The position numbers and the translations under genes were made by a program. The notes beneath the pieces were generated by a model. That model saw only the letters and a program-made list of their open reading frames with translations, did not search any database and had not been told where the DNA came from. From Thermoproteota archaeon (GTDB lineage: Archaea > Korarchaeota > Korarchaeia > Korarchaeales > Korarchaeaceae): 64,000 bases of DNA. Below, piece after piece: positions 34,338 through 43,027 of the stretch (the first letter of the stretch is position 1; each line of letters begins with the position of its first letter). The stretch spans positions 62,001 to 126,000 of the forward strand of contig JAOZGC010000002.1 of NCBI GenBank assembly GCA_027491915.1, written 5' to 3'.

Positions 34338-34606
34338 AGGGAGTTCCCCCTCCCCTCGGGAACCATCTCTATGGCCTTGGTGGGACATTCATTGGCGCAC
34401 ATGCCGCACCCCTTGCAGTAAGTGTAGTCTATCTCCGGGAATCCGTCCGCTCCCTCGCTTATCACCTCCTCCTGACAGTACAACCAGCACAGCCAACACT
34501 TCACGCACTTCTCCTTATTTATCACCGGCCTGAAGACCCTCCAGATGCCTGTCTCGCCCGAGGCCCCGGCTTCTGGGAGGGACACCGGGATCACGTTTGT
34601 AGCCAC
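34334..34606 (-). CDS. porD: Pyruvate:ferredoxin oxidoreductase, delta subunit (2[4Fe-4S] ferredoxin)
   Basis: The 90-residue delta chain passes electrons out of the enzyme. It has two cluster motifs, CVKCWLCWLYCQEE and CKGCGMCANECPTKAIEM; each keeps the CxxCxxCxxxC order, the first with C in place of the usual P-neighbour spacing. The GTG start at 34606 has AGGTGA upstream and a TATA-like element at 34640-34651 on the minus strand. It starts the D-A-B operon, in which all stops overlap the next start. Confidence 0.92.
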   Translation of the reverse strand: MATNVIPVSLPEAGASGETGIWRVFRPVINKEKCVKCWLCWLYCQEEVISEGADGFPEIDYTYCKGCGMCANECPTKAIEMVPEGRGNSL

Positions 34607-34693
34607 CGGTCTGTCACCTGGCCGCCGACGCCCCGGTCGAATAAAATATGTACCAGTCGGAGGACTGCGGCAGGAGGGGCGCGCGCAGGGATC

Positions 34694-34698
34694 AAAAA
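34694..34698 (-). terminator. Poly-T terminator after the 83-residue gene
   Basis: The minus strand reads CTCCAAACTTTTTGATCCC about 14 bases after the stop codon; a T5 tract is the usual archaeal termination signal. Confidence 0.5.
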
Positions 34699-34711
34699 GT
34701 TTGGAGGGGGC

Positions 34712-34963
34712 TCACAGGCCCCGCTCTGGCCTGGGCCGCCTCTCGGGGATGCTTTCCTCCTTAACGGAGATGCTCTTCCCCTCGAACTCCAGCTCGAGGG
34801 TTCCCCCTCCCAGAGAGCCCGGCTTGACGCTGACCTCTATCGGAACCTCGGACCTCATCGGGTAGAATATCTTCCACACAGCCGACTTGAGACCGGGCTG
34901 CTTCTGGTCCAGGAACTCCAGTATCCGATCCGTCATGGGAACTCCGACGCGCCTCGCGGACAT
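34712..34963 (-). CDS. Uncharacterised small acidic/basic protein upstream of porDAB
   Basis: I do not recognise this 83-residue product. It has an N-terminal helix (MTDRILEFLDQKQPGLKSAV), a central strand pair (EVPIEVSVKPGSLGGGTLEL) and a charged C-terminal tail. The ATG at 34963 is preferred over 34990 because GAGGTGGT lies just upstream. A TATA element at 35022-35033 and a T5 terminator give it its own transcript. It is not the missing gamma subunit: it lacks the GRGGQG motif of that protein. Confidence 0.55.
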   Translation of the reverse strand: MSARRVGVPMTDRILEFLDQKQPGLKSAVWKIFYPMRSEVPIEVSVKPGSLGGGTLELEFEGKSISVKEESIPERRPRPERGL

Positions 34964-35146
34964 ATGCACCACCTCTGGCGGGGCCACCATTCGAGTGACC
35001 TTGGGTTGGACGGTGCATCCCCTTTAAAATATTATGCGGTCTTCCCCACCGGCAGAGCCGAATCTCCGGCTGCCGGAGTCAGCCTGACGTCGAATCTCAG
35101 ATTTATATCTTTGTCCGACCTTAACAACAGGGGGAGGTGAGCCGCG

Positions 35147-35293
35147 ATGCCTTCGATTCTCCCCGATCAGATCGATGACTGGGATACCGCGCTGTACTTC
35201 GTCTACCTCTACCTGGCCGAGGAGGAGGAACCCCCAGGGGCCAGGGTGAGGGGATCCGGCGAGAAGAGCCGCAGGCTCGAGGTGCTCGTGTAG
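35147..35293 (+). CDS. Small orphan protein of 48 residues
   Basis: A short frame with unusually good expression signals: TATA box TTTATAT at 35102-35108 and ribosome site GGGGGAGGTGA at 35130-35140, 6 bases before the ATG. The product, MPSILPDQIDDWDTALYFVY followed by an acidic stretch (LYLAEEEE) and a basic tail (VRGSGEKSRR), resembles no family I know. Codon usage fits the neighbourhood. It ends just before the TATA element of the agmatinase gene. Possible roles include a regulatory or protein-binding peptide; nothing in the sequence decides. Confidence 0.6.
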   Translation: MPSILPDQIDDWDTALYFVYLYLAEEEEPPGARVRGSGEKSRRLEVLV

Positions 35294-35327
35294 GGGTAAT
35301 AAACTGGGCCCCCGCCGCCCAGCCCCG

Positions 35328-36233
35328 ATGGCGCGCGCGATTAGGCCGGGTGGTCCCTGGGAGCCCAACCCCTCACTCTTTCTTGGATACAACCAGTCAT
35401 ACGAGAAGTCTAAGTACGTCGTGCTGCCGGTCCCCTCGGACTCAGGCTCGACCTGCCTCCCGGGTGCCAGGTTTGGCCCCCAGGAGCTGATATCCGCGAG
35501 CCGATTTCTCGAGCCCTACGACCCCGAACTGGATTTCTCTCCGGCCGACGCGGGCATCCACACCCTGCAGCCGCTGGAGCCAGTTCAGGGGGATCCGAGA
35601 TCGACAGCCGAGAGGGTCGGTAGGCAGGTGGCCGCAATATACAGCTCGAACAGGATCCCGGTCATAGTTGGGGGGGATCACTCGATCACTCCCGGGGCAG
35701 TATCAGCCCTGTCGTCGGAGCTCGGGGGAGACCTGAACCTCGTGGTCTTGGACGCCCACCTGGACCTCTACGACGAGTACGGCGGCTCGCGTTTCAGCCA
35801 CGCCTGCGCGATCCGCAGGGCCGCAGAGGCCAGCCGAAAGACGGTCATAATCGGCGTTAGATCGGCAGGGATAGAAGAAATCACCTTTCTGCGGAATTCA
35901 AGCGGCATTCAGGCAATCTGGAGTCGGGAGATCAGGGACGGGGGGGTGGACGTGATCTCTGAGGCGATGAGGAGGTTGCCCCCTCATCCGACCTACCTGA
36001 GCCTGGATCTGGACGTCATGGACCCCGGCGCCATGCCCTGCGTCGGCTGTCCTGAACCTGGAGGCTTGGACTGGTGGGAGACCACCGGAGTGTTGGAAGC
36101 TGTATTCAGGCTGGTCGACGTGATCGCCTTCGACCTTACCGAGTTCACGCCGTGCCCCGGCTCAGGCCTGAGCTCGGCCTACACGGCCGCCAAGCTGCTC
36201 TACAAGATGATCGCCCTCTCCGAGCTTAGTTAG
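35328..36233 (+). CDS. speB: Agmatinase/ureohydrolase family protein
   Basis: Agmatinase splits agmatine into putrescine and urea in polyamine synthesis. The 301-residue protein has the full set of manganese ligands: His in VIVGGDHSIT, Asp-His-Asp in VVLDAHLDLYDEY, and Asp-Asp in SLDLDVMDPGAMP, plus the substrate loop FSHACAIRRAAE. It belongs to the arginase superfamily and has the length and ligands of archaeal SpeB. The ATG lies about 28 bases from a GTAATAAAC TATA element (35296-35304), so the mRNA has little or no leader. The 3' end overlaps the next gene on the other strand by 72 bases. Confidence 0.88.
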   Translation: MARAIRPGGPWEPNPSLFLGYNQSYEKSKYVVLPVPSDSGSTCLPGARFGPQELISASRFLEPYDPELDFSPADAGIHTLQPLEPVQGDPRSTAERVGRQVAAIYSSNRIPVIVGGDHSITPGAVSALSSELGGDLNLVVLDAHLDLYDEYGGSRFSHACAIRRAAEASRKTVIIGVRSAGIEEITFLRNSSGIQAIWSREIRDGGVDVISEAMRRLPPHPTYLSLDLDVMDPGAMPCVGCPEPGGLDWWETTGVLEAVFRLVDVIAFDLTEFTPCPGSGLSSAYTAAKLLYKMIALSELS

Positions 36234-36734
36234 GGCCGGGATCAGGAACTCGGCCAAGACGCCTAAGACCGCGATCTCGCCCCAGGCCTTGATCACGATC
36301 CCCATCACCACCCACTCACTCAGGTACGCATACTCCGCGCCCAAGAGCAGGGACCTCGCCATCTCCAGAGTGAAGTAAGTCAACACAGATTCCGGAATGT
36401 ACCCCACCAGAACGGCCAGGATTGGCCTGACTCCCCTCCTGAGGAGGAGACCCCAGACCACCCCGCTGATGGCTTTACCCGGGAATATGAGCGCCCCCAC
36501 CAGCGGCGGTAGGTAGCCCAGTAGGGAGTACCTGACAAACGGCGTCACGGAGACCGCGCATCCGACCAGCCCCCCCCACCCCGGCCCCATCAGGGCGGCC
36601 GCGGCCAGCGTACCGACGTGGCTAAGGTCTATCGCGATTTGGGGCGCCAGATTGCCTAGAGCCATCGAAAGAATCGCCAGGGCATTTCCCAGGGCCCCAA
36701 ACATGCCAGCCAGGGCGACCTCCCTCGTACTCAT
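36162..36734 (-). CDS. Membrane protein resembling an ECF transporter S component
   Basis: The 190-residue product has five or six membrane helices (VALAGMFGALGNALAILSMA, THVGTLAAAALMGPGWGGLV-like DLSHVGTLAAAALMGPGWGG, LLGYLPPLVGALIFPGKAIS, LAVLVGYIPESVLTYFTLEM) with the small, Gly/Ala-rich pattern typical of vitamin-binding S components of energy-coupling factor transporters. No ATPase or T component lies nearby, as is common when modules are shared. The substrate is unknown. The last ~24 codons overlap the agmatinase gene on the other strand; a shorter ending cannot be excluded, but the frame stays open. Confidence 0.6.
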   Translation of the reverse strand: MSTREVALAGMFGALGNALAILSMALGNLAPQIAIDLSHVGTLAAAALMGPGWGGLVGCAVSVTPFVRYSLLGYLPPLVGALIFPGKAISGVVWGLLLRRGVRPILAVLVGYIPESVLTYFTLEMARSLLLGAEYAYLSEWVVMGIVIKAWGEIAVLGVLAEFLIPALTKLGEGDHLVEQLGGRVGRAQA

Positions 36735-36775
36735 CTCGCTCTAGCCCACCCCGACCATATTTCTTATTTTTGGAT

Positions 36776-37918
36776 TTAAATCTCAATATTGGAAACTATC
36801 TCGGACGGGGACTCCCTCTCCCCCAGCCTCTCGAACAATGAGTGGACGAGATCCTCCAATCCGAATCCACTCTTGGCGGACACCAGAACCATCGGTATAT
36901 CCCTCACCTCCTCCCTCAAGGAGGCCACCCTGACCGCGAGGGCCCTCTCGTCCACCAGGTCCACCTTGTTCAACACCAGGATCAGGGAGTCCCTTGGGAC
37001 CCCTATCCTCTCTAGGATCTCCAGGGCCTCCCTCGTCTTGATCCTTATCATCTCCGCGCTGTCGGAGACGTCGGCGACCAGCAGGACGATGGAGGAGTTG
37101 ATCACGTCGAGCAGGTTAAGGTTGAAGGACTGTATTAGCCGAGGGTCCAGGTCGAGCACGAACCCTATGGTATCTACGAGGTATACCCTCCCTCCCGCCA
37201 GGCTGGCGTACTTGCTGGAAAGGGTGGTGAAGGGCTCGGGACTGACCGGCTTCCTCATCCCGGTGAGGGCGTTGAAGAGGCTGGTCTTCCCGGCGTTGTA
37301 ATATCCAGTCAGGGATACTATGCTTCCACCCTCCCTCTTTATCCTCTCTATCCTCAGCAGCTTGTCCCTGGTCAACTTCGCTATCTTATCTCGGAGGACC
37401 TTCATCCTCCTCTGCACCGCCCTCAGTTGGCTGTGATACGCGTATTCCCCCCCACCTCGAAAGCCAGCCTTCACCCTCATATACTTCATCCTGGCGGCCA
37501 GCTTTATGTCAGGGAACGATCTGGACAGCTCCGCCAGTTCTATCTGGAGCTTAGAGAGAATGTCCCTGGCGGCCATCCTGAATATCCTGAGCGTGACGTC
37601 GTACCTGTCCAGCACCTCCGTCCTCAAGACCCTCTCCAGGTTCCACCTCTGCTTGCTGCTGAGGACGTTGTAGAAGACTACCATGTCTGGCGAGAGCTTT
37701 CTGACCAGAGCCCTCACCTCTTCGACCTTCCCCCTGCCCAGGAGAAAGTTGGTCGTCGGCCTCCGCCTGACTTGGATCACCCTGTGAATTGTGGCCACTC
37801 CGAGCGTGTCGAGCAGTGACTCCAGCTCCGCCATCCTGATCTTGAACATTACGTGATCGTGCACGTCCGTCTTAAGCATCACCGTGATCGCGCGCCGTCT
37901 CTCCCTCCTCCTGGGCAT
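36776..37918 (-). CDS. hflX: GTPase HflX
   Basis: HflX is a ribosome-associated GTPase. The 380-residue protein has the N-terminal domain with LGVATIHRVIQVRRRPTTNF and FLLGRGKVEEV, a helical linker with SRSFPDIKLAARMKYM and RVKAGFRGGGEYAYHSQL-like text, then the G domain: G1 GYYNAGKTSLFNALTG, G3 LVDTIGF, G4 VLNKVDLV, and G5 VSAKSGFG. The C-terminal extension of bacterial HflX is absent. The gene is monocistronic here; the ubiD-like gene lies 30 bases upstream on the same strand and could share its transcript. Confidence 0.92.
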   Translation of the reverse strand: MPRRRERRRAITVMLKTDVHDHVMFKIRMAELESLLDTLGVATIHRVIQVRRRPTTNFLLGRGKVEEVRALVRKLSPDMVVFYNVLSSKQRWNLERVLRTEVLDRYDVTLRIFRMAARDILSKLQIELAELSRSFPDIKLAARMKYMRVKAGFRGGGEYAYHSQLRAVQRRMKVLRDKIAKLTRDKLLRIERIKREGGSIVSLTGYYNAGKTSLFNALTGMRKPVSPEPFTTLSSKYASLAGGRVYLVDTIGFVLDLDPRLIQSFNLNLLDVINSSIVLLVADVSDSAEMIRIKTREALEILERIGVPRDSLILVLNKVDLVDERALAVRVASLREEVRDIPMVLVSAKSGFGLEDLVHSLFERLGERESPSEIVSNIEI

Positions 37919-37948
37919 TCTCTCTGACCCCGGCGGGAGGTGGCCAAT

Positions 37949-39304
37949 TTAATCTTCTCCAGCGCCGTCCGGGATGATCGGTCTCTCGAACAGGTCCCTA
38001 GGTCCCTTTACGGTCGCGTCTATCACGAGCTTTGATCGGGGCAGCTCCACTAGGGCCTTCCTGCCGTCTACCCTCATAACCCTCACGTTGCTGTGATCCA
38101 GGGTGGATCCCATGAGCCCCCTGATGACATGGTAATCCGAGGCGGGATCGGCCCTCTGAACCACGGCTGACATGACCTCACCGTAATCTGCCACGTTAAC
38201 GTCGGAATCGACAATTATGACTCTCTTCAGGCTCTTGTGGGCGTACATAGCTGCCAAGGCCACTGAGAGGGGCTGTCCCTCATCCTCCTTCTCTATCGAT
38301 ATGGCCACCTCCACCCACCCCCCGCCCGCGGGCGTCATGGCCACCCCCCTAACCTCGGCGAACTTGGATGCGGCCTCCCATATCAGGGGCTCCACGGGCA
38401 GCCCCATCAGGAGAGAGTGCTCTCTGCCCGCCGGGAGGATCGCGTGGTAGCATCCCCCCCTCTCGTACCTGATCTCCGACACCTCGAGGACCGGCTGCTT
38501 TCTCACGATATCCTTCCCCATTATCTCATAGAAGGGTCCCTCCTCGGCCAGCCTATCAGGGAATATCCTCCCCTCAAGCACCAGGTCGGCGTCCACCACC
38601 GCGTCCGCGTCCACCGTGTCGCATGGGGTCACCTCCACGGGAGAACCTGCCAATCCCCCGGCGATGCCCAACTTGTCCCCGTCTTCCTTCGGCGTGGCGG
38701 CGGCCACCATGATCTCCGGCCTGACTCCAATCGCGACCGAGACCTCCAGGGGTCGTCCTTCCCTGCCGGCCCTTGAGATCATCCTGTGGAGCCTCCTCCC
38801 CTCGACCGCCCTGAGGACCAACTCCCTCCTCCCTACAAGCAGCATCCTGTGGAAGGAGGCGCTGTGCGATCCGTCCTCATCCCTGGCTACGACGATGCTC
38901 GAGGTCATGTATGGACCCGGCTCCCCGACGTAATGCCTCAGGATAGGTATGCGTCGAAGGTCCACCTCGTCTCCCCCCACCTCAATCTCCCACTCCCAGT
39001 CGACCGTCTTGGGATCTAACCTCTTCCTGACCGCTTCGGCCATCTTACGCCACAGAAGTCTCTCTTCAACCCGCAGGGCCTCGGCCAGGAACTTTCTGCT
39101 TGCGGCCACTCCTCCAACGACCTTCAAATCTGCCGCGCTTCCGTCCCTGAGCCTCACATCCTCCATAGAGACTATCTTCGTGCCCTCCCACTTCTTTATC
39201 TCCCTGGCGGCCTCAAAGTCGACGCTCCTGGGATCGCTCACAACTTCTACAAACTCTGGCCGGATCTCGCTCAGGAATCCGCTAAGACCGCGGGTCGCGC
39301 GCAC
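37949..39304 (-). CDS. UbiD-family prenyl-FMN decarboxylase
   Basis: UbiD enzymes decarboxylate unsaturated acids with prenylated FMN. The 451-residue protein contains the N-terminal FLSEIRPEFVEV, the central FHRMLLVGRRELVLRAVEGR, GLAGSPVEVTPCDTVDADAV, AEEGPFYEIMGKD, and a C-terminal trimerisation part with VIIVDSDVNVADYGEVMSAV. In many archaea a UbiD homologue acts as trans-anhydromevalonate-5-phosphate decarboxylase in the modified mevalonate pathway; that role is likely here but is not shown by context. The GTG start is about 25 bases from a symmetric TATA element shared with asnS. Confidence 0.85.
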   Translation of the reverse strand: MRATRGLSGFLSEIRPEFVEVVSDPRSVDFEAAREIKKWEGTKIVSMEDVRLRDGSAADLKVVGGVAASRKFLAEALRVEERLLWRKMAEAVRKRLDPKTVDWEWEIEVGGDEVDLRRIPILRHYVGEPGPYMTSSIVVARDEDGSHSASFHRMLLVGRRELVLRAVEGRRLHRMISRAGREGRPLEVSVAIGVRPEIMVAAATPKEDGDKLGIAGGLAGSPVEVTPCDTVDADAVVDADLVLEGRIFPDRLAEEGPFYEIMGKDIVRKQPVLEVSEIRYERGGCYHAILPAGREHSLLMGLPVEPLIWEAASKFAEVRGVAMTPAGGGWVEVAISIEKEDEGQPLSVALAAMYAHKSLKRVIIVDSDVNVADYGEVMSAVVQRADPASDYHVIRGLMGSTLDHSNVRVMRVDGRKALVELPRSKLVIDATVKGPRDLFERPIIPDGAGED

Positions 39305-39324
39305 TCTAATATATCCGGTCGCCA

Positions 39325-39335
39325 GTTTATATAGG
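39325..39335. promoter_or_regulatory. Shared TATA element for ubiD-like gene and asnS
   Basis: GTTTATATAGG is close to a palindrome. It lies 25-30 bases upstream of the GTG at 39304 (minus) and 32-42 bases upstream of the TTG at 39367 (plus). Confidence 0.6.
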
Positions 39336-39366
39336 ACGACGGGTCCGCCCGCGAACGGGGGGGAAC

Positions 39367-40662
39367 TTGTTCAGGTTCTCCAAAACCCACTACGCCTCCG
39401 AGGCCCTCGGGCTCGGGGAGGGATCCAGGGTCAGGCTGGCCGGTTGGATCTTCAGGAAGAGGGAGCTCGGGGGGGTCATCTTCATAGTCCTCAGGGACTC
39501 TACCGGCAGCATACAGGTCGTGGTTAGGGAGCCGGAAATAGGTCCATCTCAACTCAGATCCGCCAGGGAGGCCGGGTTAGAGAGTTCCATAATCGTGGAG
39601 GGCGTGATCAGGAAGGATCCCAGAGCCCCAGGGGGAACCGAGGTCTTGGCCAACTCTCTGGAGGTGGTGGGAGAATCCGACAACTATCCGATAAGGAAGG
39701 GGGCCGGAGAGGAGTTCCTGCTGGACAATCGTCACCTCCATCTGAGGAGCAGGAGCATGTGGGCCATACTGAGGATCAGGGCCGAGGCCCTGCGGGCCGC
39801 CAGGGAGTGGTTCGATTCCAACGGATTCACGTCCGTGGAGGCCCCGAGCATAGTAGGGGCGGCCGTAGAGGGGGGAGCCACCCTCTTCGAGATAAACTAC
39901 TTCGGCAAGAAAGCCTATCTTACCCAGAGCTCCCAGTTCTACTTGGAGGCCGCCATATTCTCTTTGGAGAACGTGTACACGATACAACCTAGTTTCAGGG
40001 CGGAGAAATCCCGGACCAGGCGGCACCTCACGGAATTCTGGCACGTGGAGGCCGAGATGGCCTGGGCGGATCTGAACGGGGTCATGGAGGTAGTCGAGGG
40101 GCTCGTGGGTCACATGGCATCGGCCGTGGCCGAGAGAGGGGCGGAGGAGTTGGAGATACTGGGCAGAAGGTTCGACCCACCCGATACCCCCTTCCCCCGC
40201 ATATCCTACGACGAGGCCGTGGACATCGCCAAGAGGAAGGGGGTGGACATAGAGTGGGGGGACGACCTATCCACAGAGGCCGAGAGGGCCGTCTCCCTAG
40301 AGTTCGACTCCCCCGTCTTCGTTCACAGGTATCCCAAGTCGGCGAAGGCCTTCTATCACATGCCAGATCCATCCAGACCGGAGGTGGTGCTCTGCGTCGA
40401 CCTGCTTGCTCCGGAGGGGATAGGAGAGATAGTCGGAGGTGGACAGAGGATCCACGACTACGACCTCCTGGTTCAGAGGATAAGGGAGGAGGGCCTCAAC
40501 GTCGAGGACTACAAGTGGTACCTGGACCTGAGGAAGTACGGATCGGTTCCCCACGGCGGGTTCGGCCTGGGCCTGGAGAGGACCGTCAGGTGGATTGCCG
40601 GTCTCCCCCACATCAGGGCCGCCGTTCCGTTCCCGAGGACCATAACCAGGGTGACCCCCTAA
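39367..40662 (+). CDS. asnS: Asparaginyl-tRNA synthetase
   Basis: This class IIb synthetase charges tRNA-Asn. The 431-residue protein has the N-terminal anticodon-binding OB fold (VRLAGWIFRKRELGGVIFIV and VLRDSTGSIQVVV), motif 2 FRAEKSRTRRHLTEFWHVEAE, which is the AsnRS form rather than AspRS, and motif 3 GGFGLGLERTVRWIAGLPHI. The specificity loop THPKYP-like segment reads FVHRYPKSAKAFYHMPDPS. The archaeal genome can therefore make Asn-tRNA directly. The TTG start has GGGGGGAAC upstream. The 3' end overlaps the xpf gene by 4 bases. Confidence 0.93.
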   Translation: MFRFSKTHYASEALGLGEGSRVRLAGWIFRKRELGGVIFIVLRDSTGSIQVVVREPEIGPSQLRSAREAGLESSIIVEGVIRKDPRAPGGTEVLANSLEVVGESDNYPIRKGAGEEFLLDNRHLHLRSRSMWAILRIRAEALRAAREWFDSNGFTSVEAPSIVGAAVEGGATLFEINYFGKKAYLTQSSQFYLEAAIFSLENVYTIQPSFRAEKSRTRRHLTEFWHVEAEMAWADLNGVMEVVEGLVGHMASAVAERGAEELEILGRRFDPPDTPFPRISYDEAVDIAKRKGVDIEWGDDLSTEAERAVSLEFDSPVFVHRYPKSAKAFYHMPDPSRPEVVLCVDLLAPEGIGEIVGGGQRIHDYDLLVQRIREEGLNVEDYKWYLDLRKYGSVPHGGFGLGLERTVRWIAGLPHIRAAVPFPRTITRVTP

Positions 40663-41288
40663 ATCGGCAGCCCCCTCTCCTCCCCCCTCTTCTCTCCCAC
40701 CTCCCTCAACAGGGCCTTGAACTCCCTTGCCCTCTTATCCCCTATTACCTCCCTCAACTCCGGGATCCCCGCGGCGAACACCCTCTCTAGGCTGCCGAAT
40801 CTCTCCAGCAGCCTCTCGGCCAGCCTGGGACCTATCCCGGGAAACGCCTCCAGAACGGCCACGCGCCTCTCCTTGGGGTTGACCCTCCTCCTGATCCTGG
40901 CCGCCGGGAGAAGAGATCCGACCGGCTCCAGTCTGGCCAGCGCCTCCAGGAATCTGGGACCCGTGCCCTCGGGAATGCAGACTATTGGGACCCCCGACAC
41001 GATCGACTTGGCGGCGGCCCCTACCACCACCTTCCTCTCCCTCTCGCTCAGTGAGGGCAGGGGCACCTCCACCATCACGAGCCCGCCGCCCCGCGCCTCC
41101 ACCATCCTGCGGATTTGATCAAATAATCTACCATCATACACCGATTTTAGAAAGTCTTTTAGAGTTTTCCTCTCAATGCATATAACTCCATTGACTATAT
41201 AGTCGCACGGATCAAGCTTTCTCCTCTCAACGGGGATCCCTCCCTCCCTCAACTTCCTGTAAACCCCATTCGGCTCTCCAGAATCCAC
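40659..41288 (-). CDS. xpf: XPF/ERCC4-type structure-specific nuclease (short archaeal form)
   Basis: This flap/fork endonuclease cuts branched DNA in repair, normally with PCNA. The 209-residue protein has the nuclease motif VICIERKTLKDFLKSVYDGR (ERKxxxD) and the tandem helix-hairpin-helix region (AFPGIGPRLAERLLERFGS, GIPELREVIGDKRAREF). The helicase domain of euryarchaeal Hef is absent. The GTG start at 41288 lies next to the RPA stop (41291), with GAGAAGGATA upstream. This start leaves the first strand short (V-DSGEP), since the usual codons 'IVV' lie before it; the start may be non-canonical. Confidence 0.88.
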   Translation of the reverse strand: MDSGEPNGVYRKLREGGIPVERRKLDPCDYIVNGVICIERKTLKDFLKSVYDGRLFDQIRRMVEARGGGLVMVEVPLPSLSERERKVVVGAAAKSIVSGVPIVCIPEGTGPRFLEALARLEPVGSLLPAARIRRRVNPKERRVAVLEAFPGIGPRLAERLLERFGSLERVFAAGIPELREVIGDKRAREFKALLREVGEKRGEERGLPI

Positions 41289-41290
41289 GA

Positions 41291-43027
41291 CTATCCTTCT
41301 CGGCCCGCTTGCCCTGGTCGTCTTTCCTCACCGCCCAAGTATCCCTCAATCTCGCTGATTACCATCTCAGATTCCTCCAACGGGTCGGCCTCCTCAAGGT
41401 AATCTGCGAACATTACGACCACGGAAGAGGACTCGTCATACCTCAGGTTTCCGCCCGCCCTGATCTCCTTCCCGATCAACCTGGAACTGACCTCGTCAGC
41501 TGGCATTGAATCCTCAGGAAAGCCCTCCTGCTCTATTATCTCCAACACCTCACCTGGCGACTTGCCAAGCACCTCCTCCGCCCTGTCTCCCGTGAATATC
41601 ACCCTGGCCACGCCAGCCCCATCGTCCACCCAGAGGTGAAAGGTGAGCGACGGGCGCGCCTCCTCCACCTCGCCGCAGTTGGGGCACGCGAAGACCCCGT
41701 ACTCCCTCCTCACCTTGGACCCGCACCTATTGCAGTGCCAAGTCACCCTGACGAATCCGGAAGTTCCGACGACCGTTCCCCGGATCTCCCTGTAACCCTC
41801 TCCCTGGCTGAGATCCAGCCAGGTCCTCGGGTACCTGAGCGAGTAGGCTATCCTCTCGGCCGACGCGGGTACCCTCCCCTCGCCTTGGGAGATCACCTCT
41901 ATATTCCCATAATCCCCAACGTTGGCGATTTTGGAGTCTCCCCCCACGGTCCAGAAGACGTTGCTGATCCTCACAGTGGCGGGCAGGTCGAGTCCGATCA
42001 CCTCGTCCACCCTGTTTCCCCACGCCCTCACCAGCCTGGGTCCCTCCTCCGTGATGAGCAGGAAGTCTACCATCCTCTTTCCGCTGGGCCTCTCGCTCGG
42101 TCTGAACACGTAGACTATCCTGCCCTTCAGGTCGGATGATAGGCCGCCCTTCCCCTCCTCCTCCACCTCGACGCTGGTCCTTGGGGTGCTGTGGATCTCG
42201 ATCTCCCCATTTCTCAGCGATACTCTGCAAGCCCTTATCGTGATCTTCGACCCGACCGGAACCGACGACAGGAGGTTCACCGCGTCCCCCCAGAACACTA
42301 CCCTGATCTCCTCCTCCATGGAGCAATCTGACAGTATCGCGGTCGCCATCCTCCCAACCGACCCGTCCCTCCTGGTGAACTCCCTCTCGCCGCTCACCAC
42401 GGTCAGGATACCCCTGACGTCCACTTCCTCCCCCACTGTGTCCTCAGTGACCTCGTGCACCTCCAATACCGGATGGGCGGGCAGCGGGAACTCCGGGTGA
42501 TCTCCGGGAATCTTCTCTATTGTCGACTCCGATCCGACGTGAATCACCTTGGAACCGTCCATCCTCTTTCCTATCCTGGCGTTGACTATCTCAACGACGT
42601 CTCCCTCCTTGAACTCCCCAGAGGAGAATCGGCCCACTTTTCCCTCATCCCAAACTATGGTGAGCACGTCTCCCGTGCTGTCAGAGAGCATGAACTCTAT
42701 CCTCACTCCCTCTGTTCCGTCCCTCCTGGCGTATCTTATCGGTCTGTATAGTCTGGTAATCCTCCCAACCACGCGGGCTCTTCTCATCCCAGGTATCAGC
42801 TTGGATATGCTCACGATCCTCGGCCCCTGAGATTCCCCGCCCATTACAGGAGCTAGAGATAGACCGAGTTCCTTGGCCACCATGTATAGAGCGGCGTCGG
42901 CGCTTATCATCCCAGAGTACCTCTCTATATAGGACTCGGCGATCGATCTTATCTCCTCGGGGGTCCTACCGGAGGCTTCACTTATCTTCCTCAGGAGGCC
43001 CTCATCCCAACCTTGTTCATATCCCAA
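41291..43027 (-). CDS. Replication protein A-like, multi-OB-fold single-strand DNA-binding protein
   Basis: RPA-type proteins coat single-stranded DNA. The 578-residue protein has an N-terminal helical part (ISEASGRTPEEIRSIAESY) and then four OB folds in order: SKLIPGMRRARVVGRIT onward, EVTEDTVGEEVDVRGILTVV onward, RIVYVFRPSERPSGKRM onward, and a last one with a zinc finger (CNRCGSKVRREYG with CPNCGE) typical of RPA70. The TTG start overlaps rtcA by 11 bases. The gene sits between rtcA and xpf in one overlapping transcript, so RPA, RtcA and XPF are co-expressed. Confidence 0.88.
   Translation of the reverse strand: MGYEQGWDEGLLRKISEASGRTPEEIRSIAESYIERYSGMISADAALYMVAKELGLSLAPVMGGESQGPRIVSISKLIPGMRRARVVGRITRLYRPIRYARRDGTEGVRIEFMLSDSTGDVLTIVWDEGKVGRFSSGEFKEGDVVEIVNARIGKRMDGSKVIHVGSESTIEKIPGDHPEFPLPAHPVLEVHEVTEDTVGEEVDVRGILTVVSGEREFTRRDGSVGRMATAILSDCSMEEEIRVVFWGDAVNLLSSVPVGSKITIRACRVSLRNGEIEIHSTPRTSVEVEEEGKGGLSSDLKGRIVYVFRPSERPSGKRMVDFLLITEEGPRLVRAWGNRVDEVIGLDLPATVRISNVFWTVGGDSKIANVGDYGNIEVISQGEGRVPASAERIAYSLRYPRTWLDLSQGEGYREIRGTVVGTSGFVRVTWHCNRCGSKVRREYGVFACPNCGEVEEARPSLTFHLWVDDGAGVARVIFTGDRAEEVLGKSPGEVLEIIEQEGFPEDSMPADEVSSRLIGKEIRAGGNLRYDESSSVVVMFADYLEEADPLEESEMVISEIEGYLGGEERRPGQAGREG

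Noticed and set aside
34712-34990. Possible gamma subunit of the pyruvate oxidoreductase
   Set aside because: The gamma chain needs a GRGGQG motif and about 180 residues; this product has neither.
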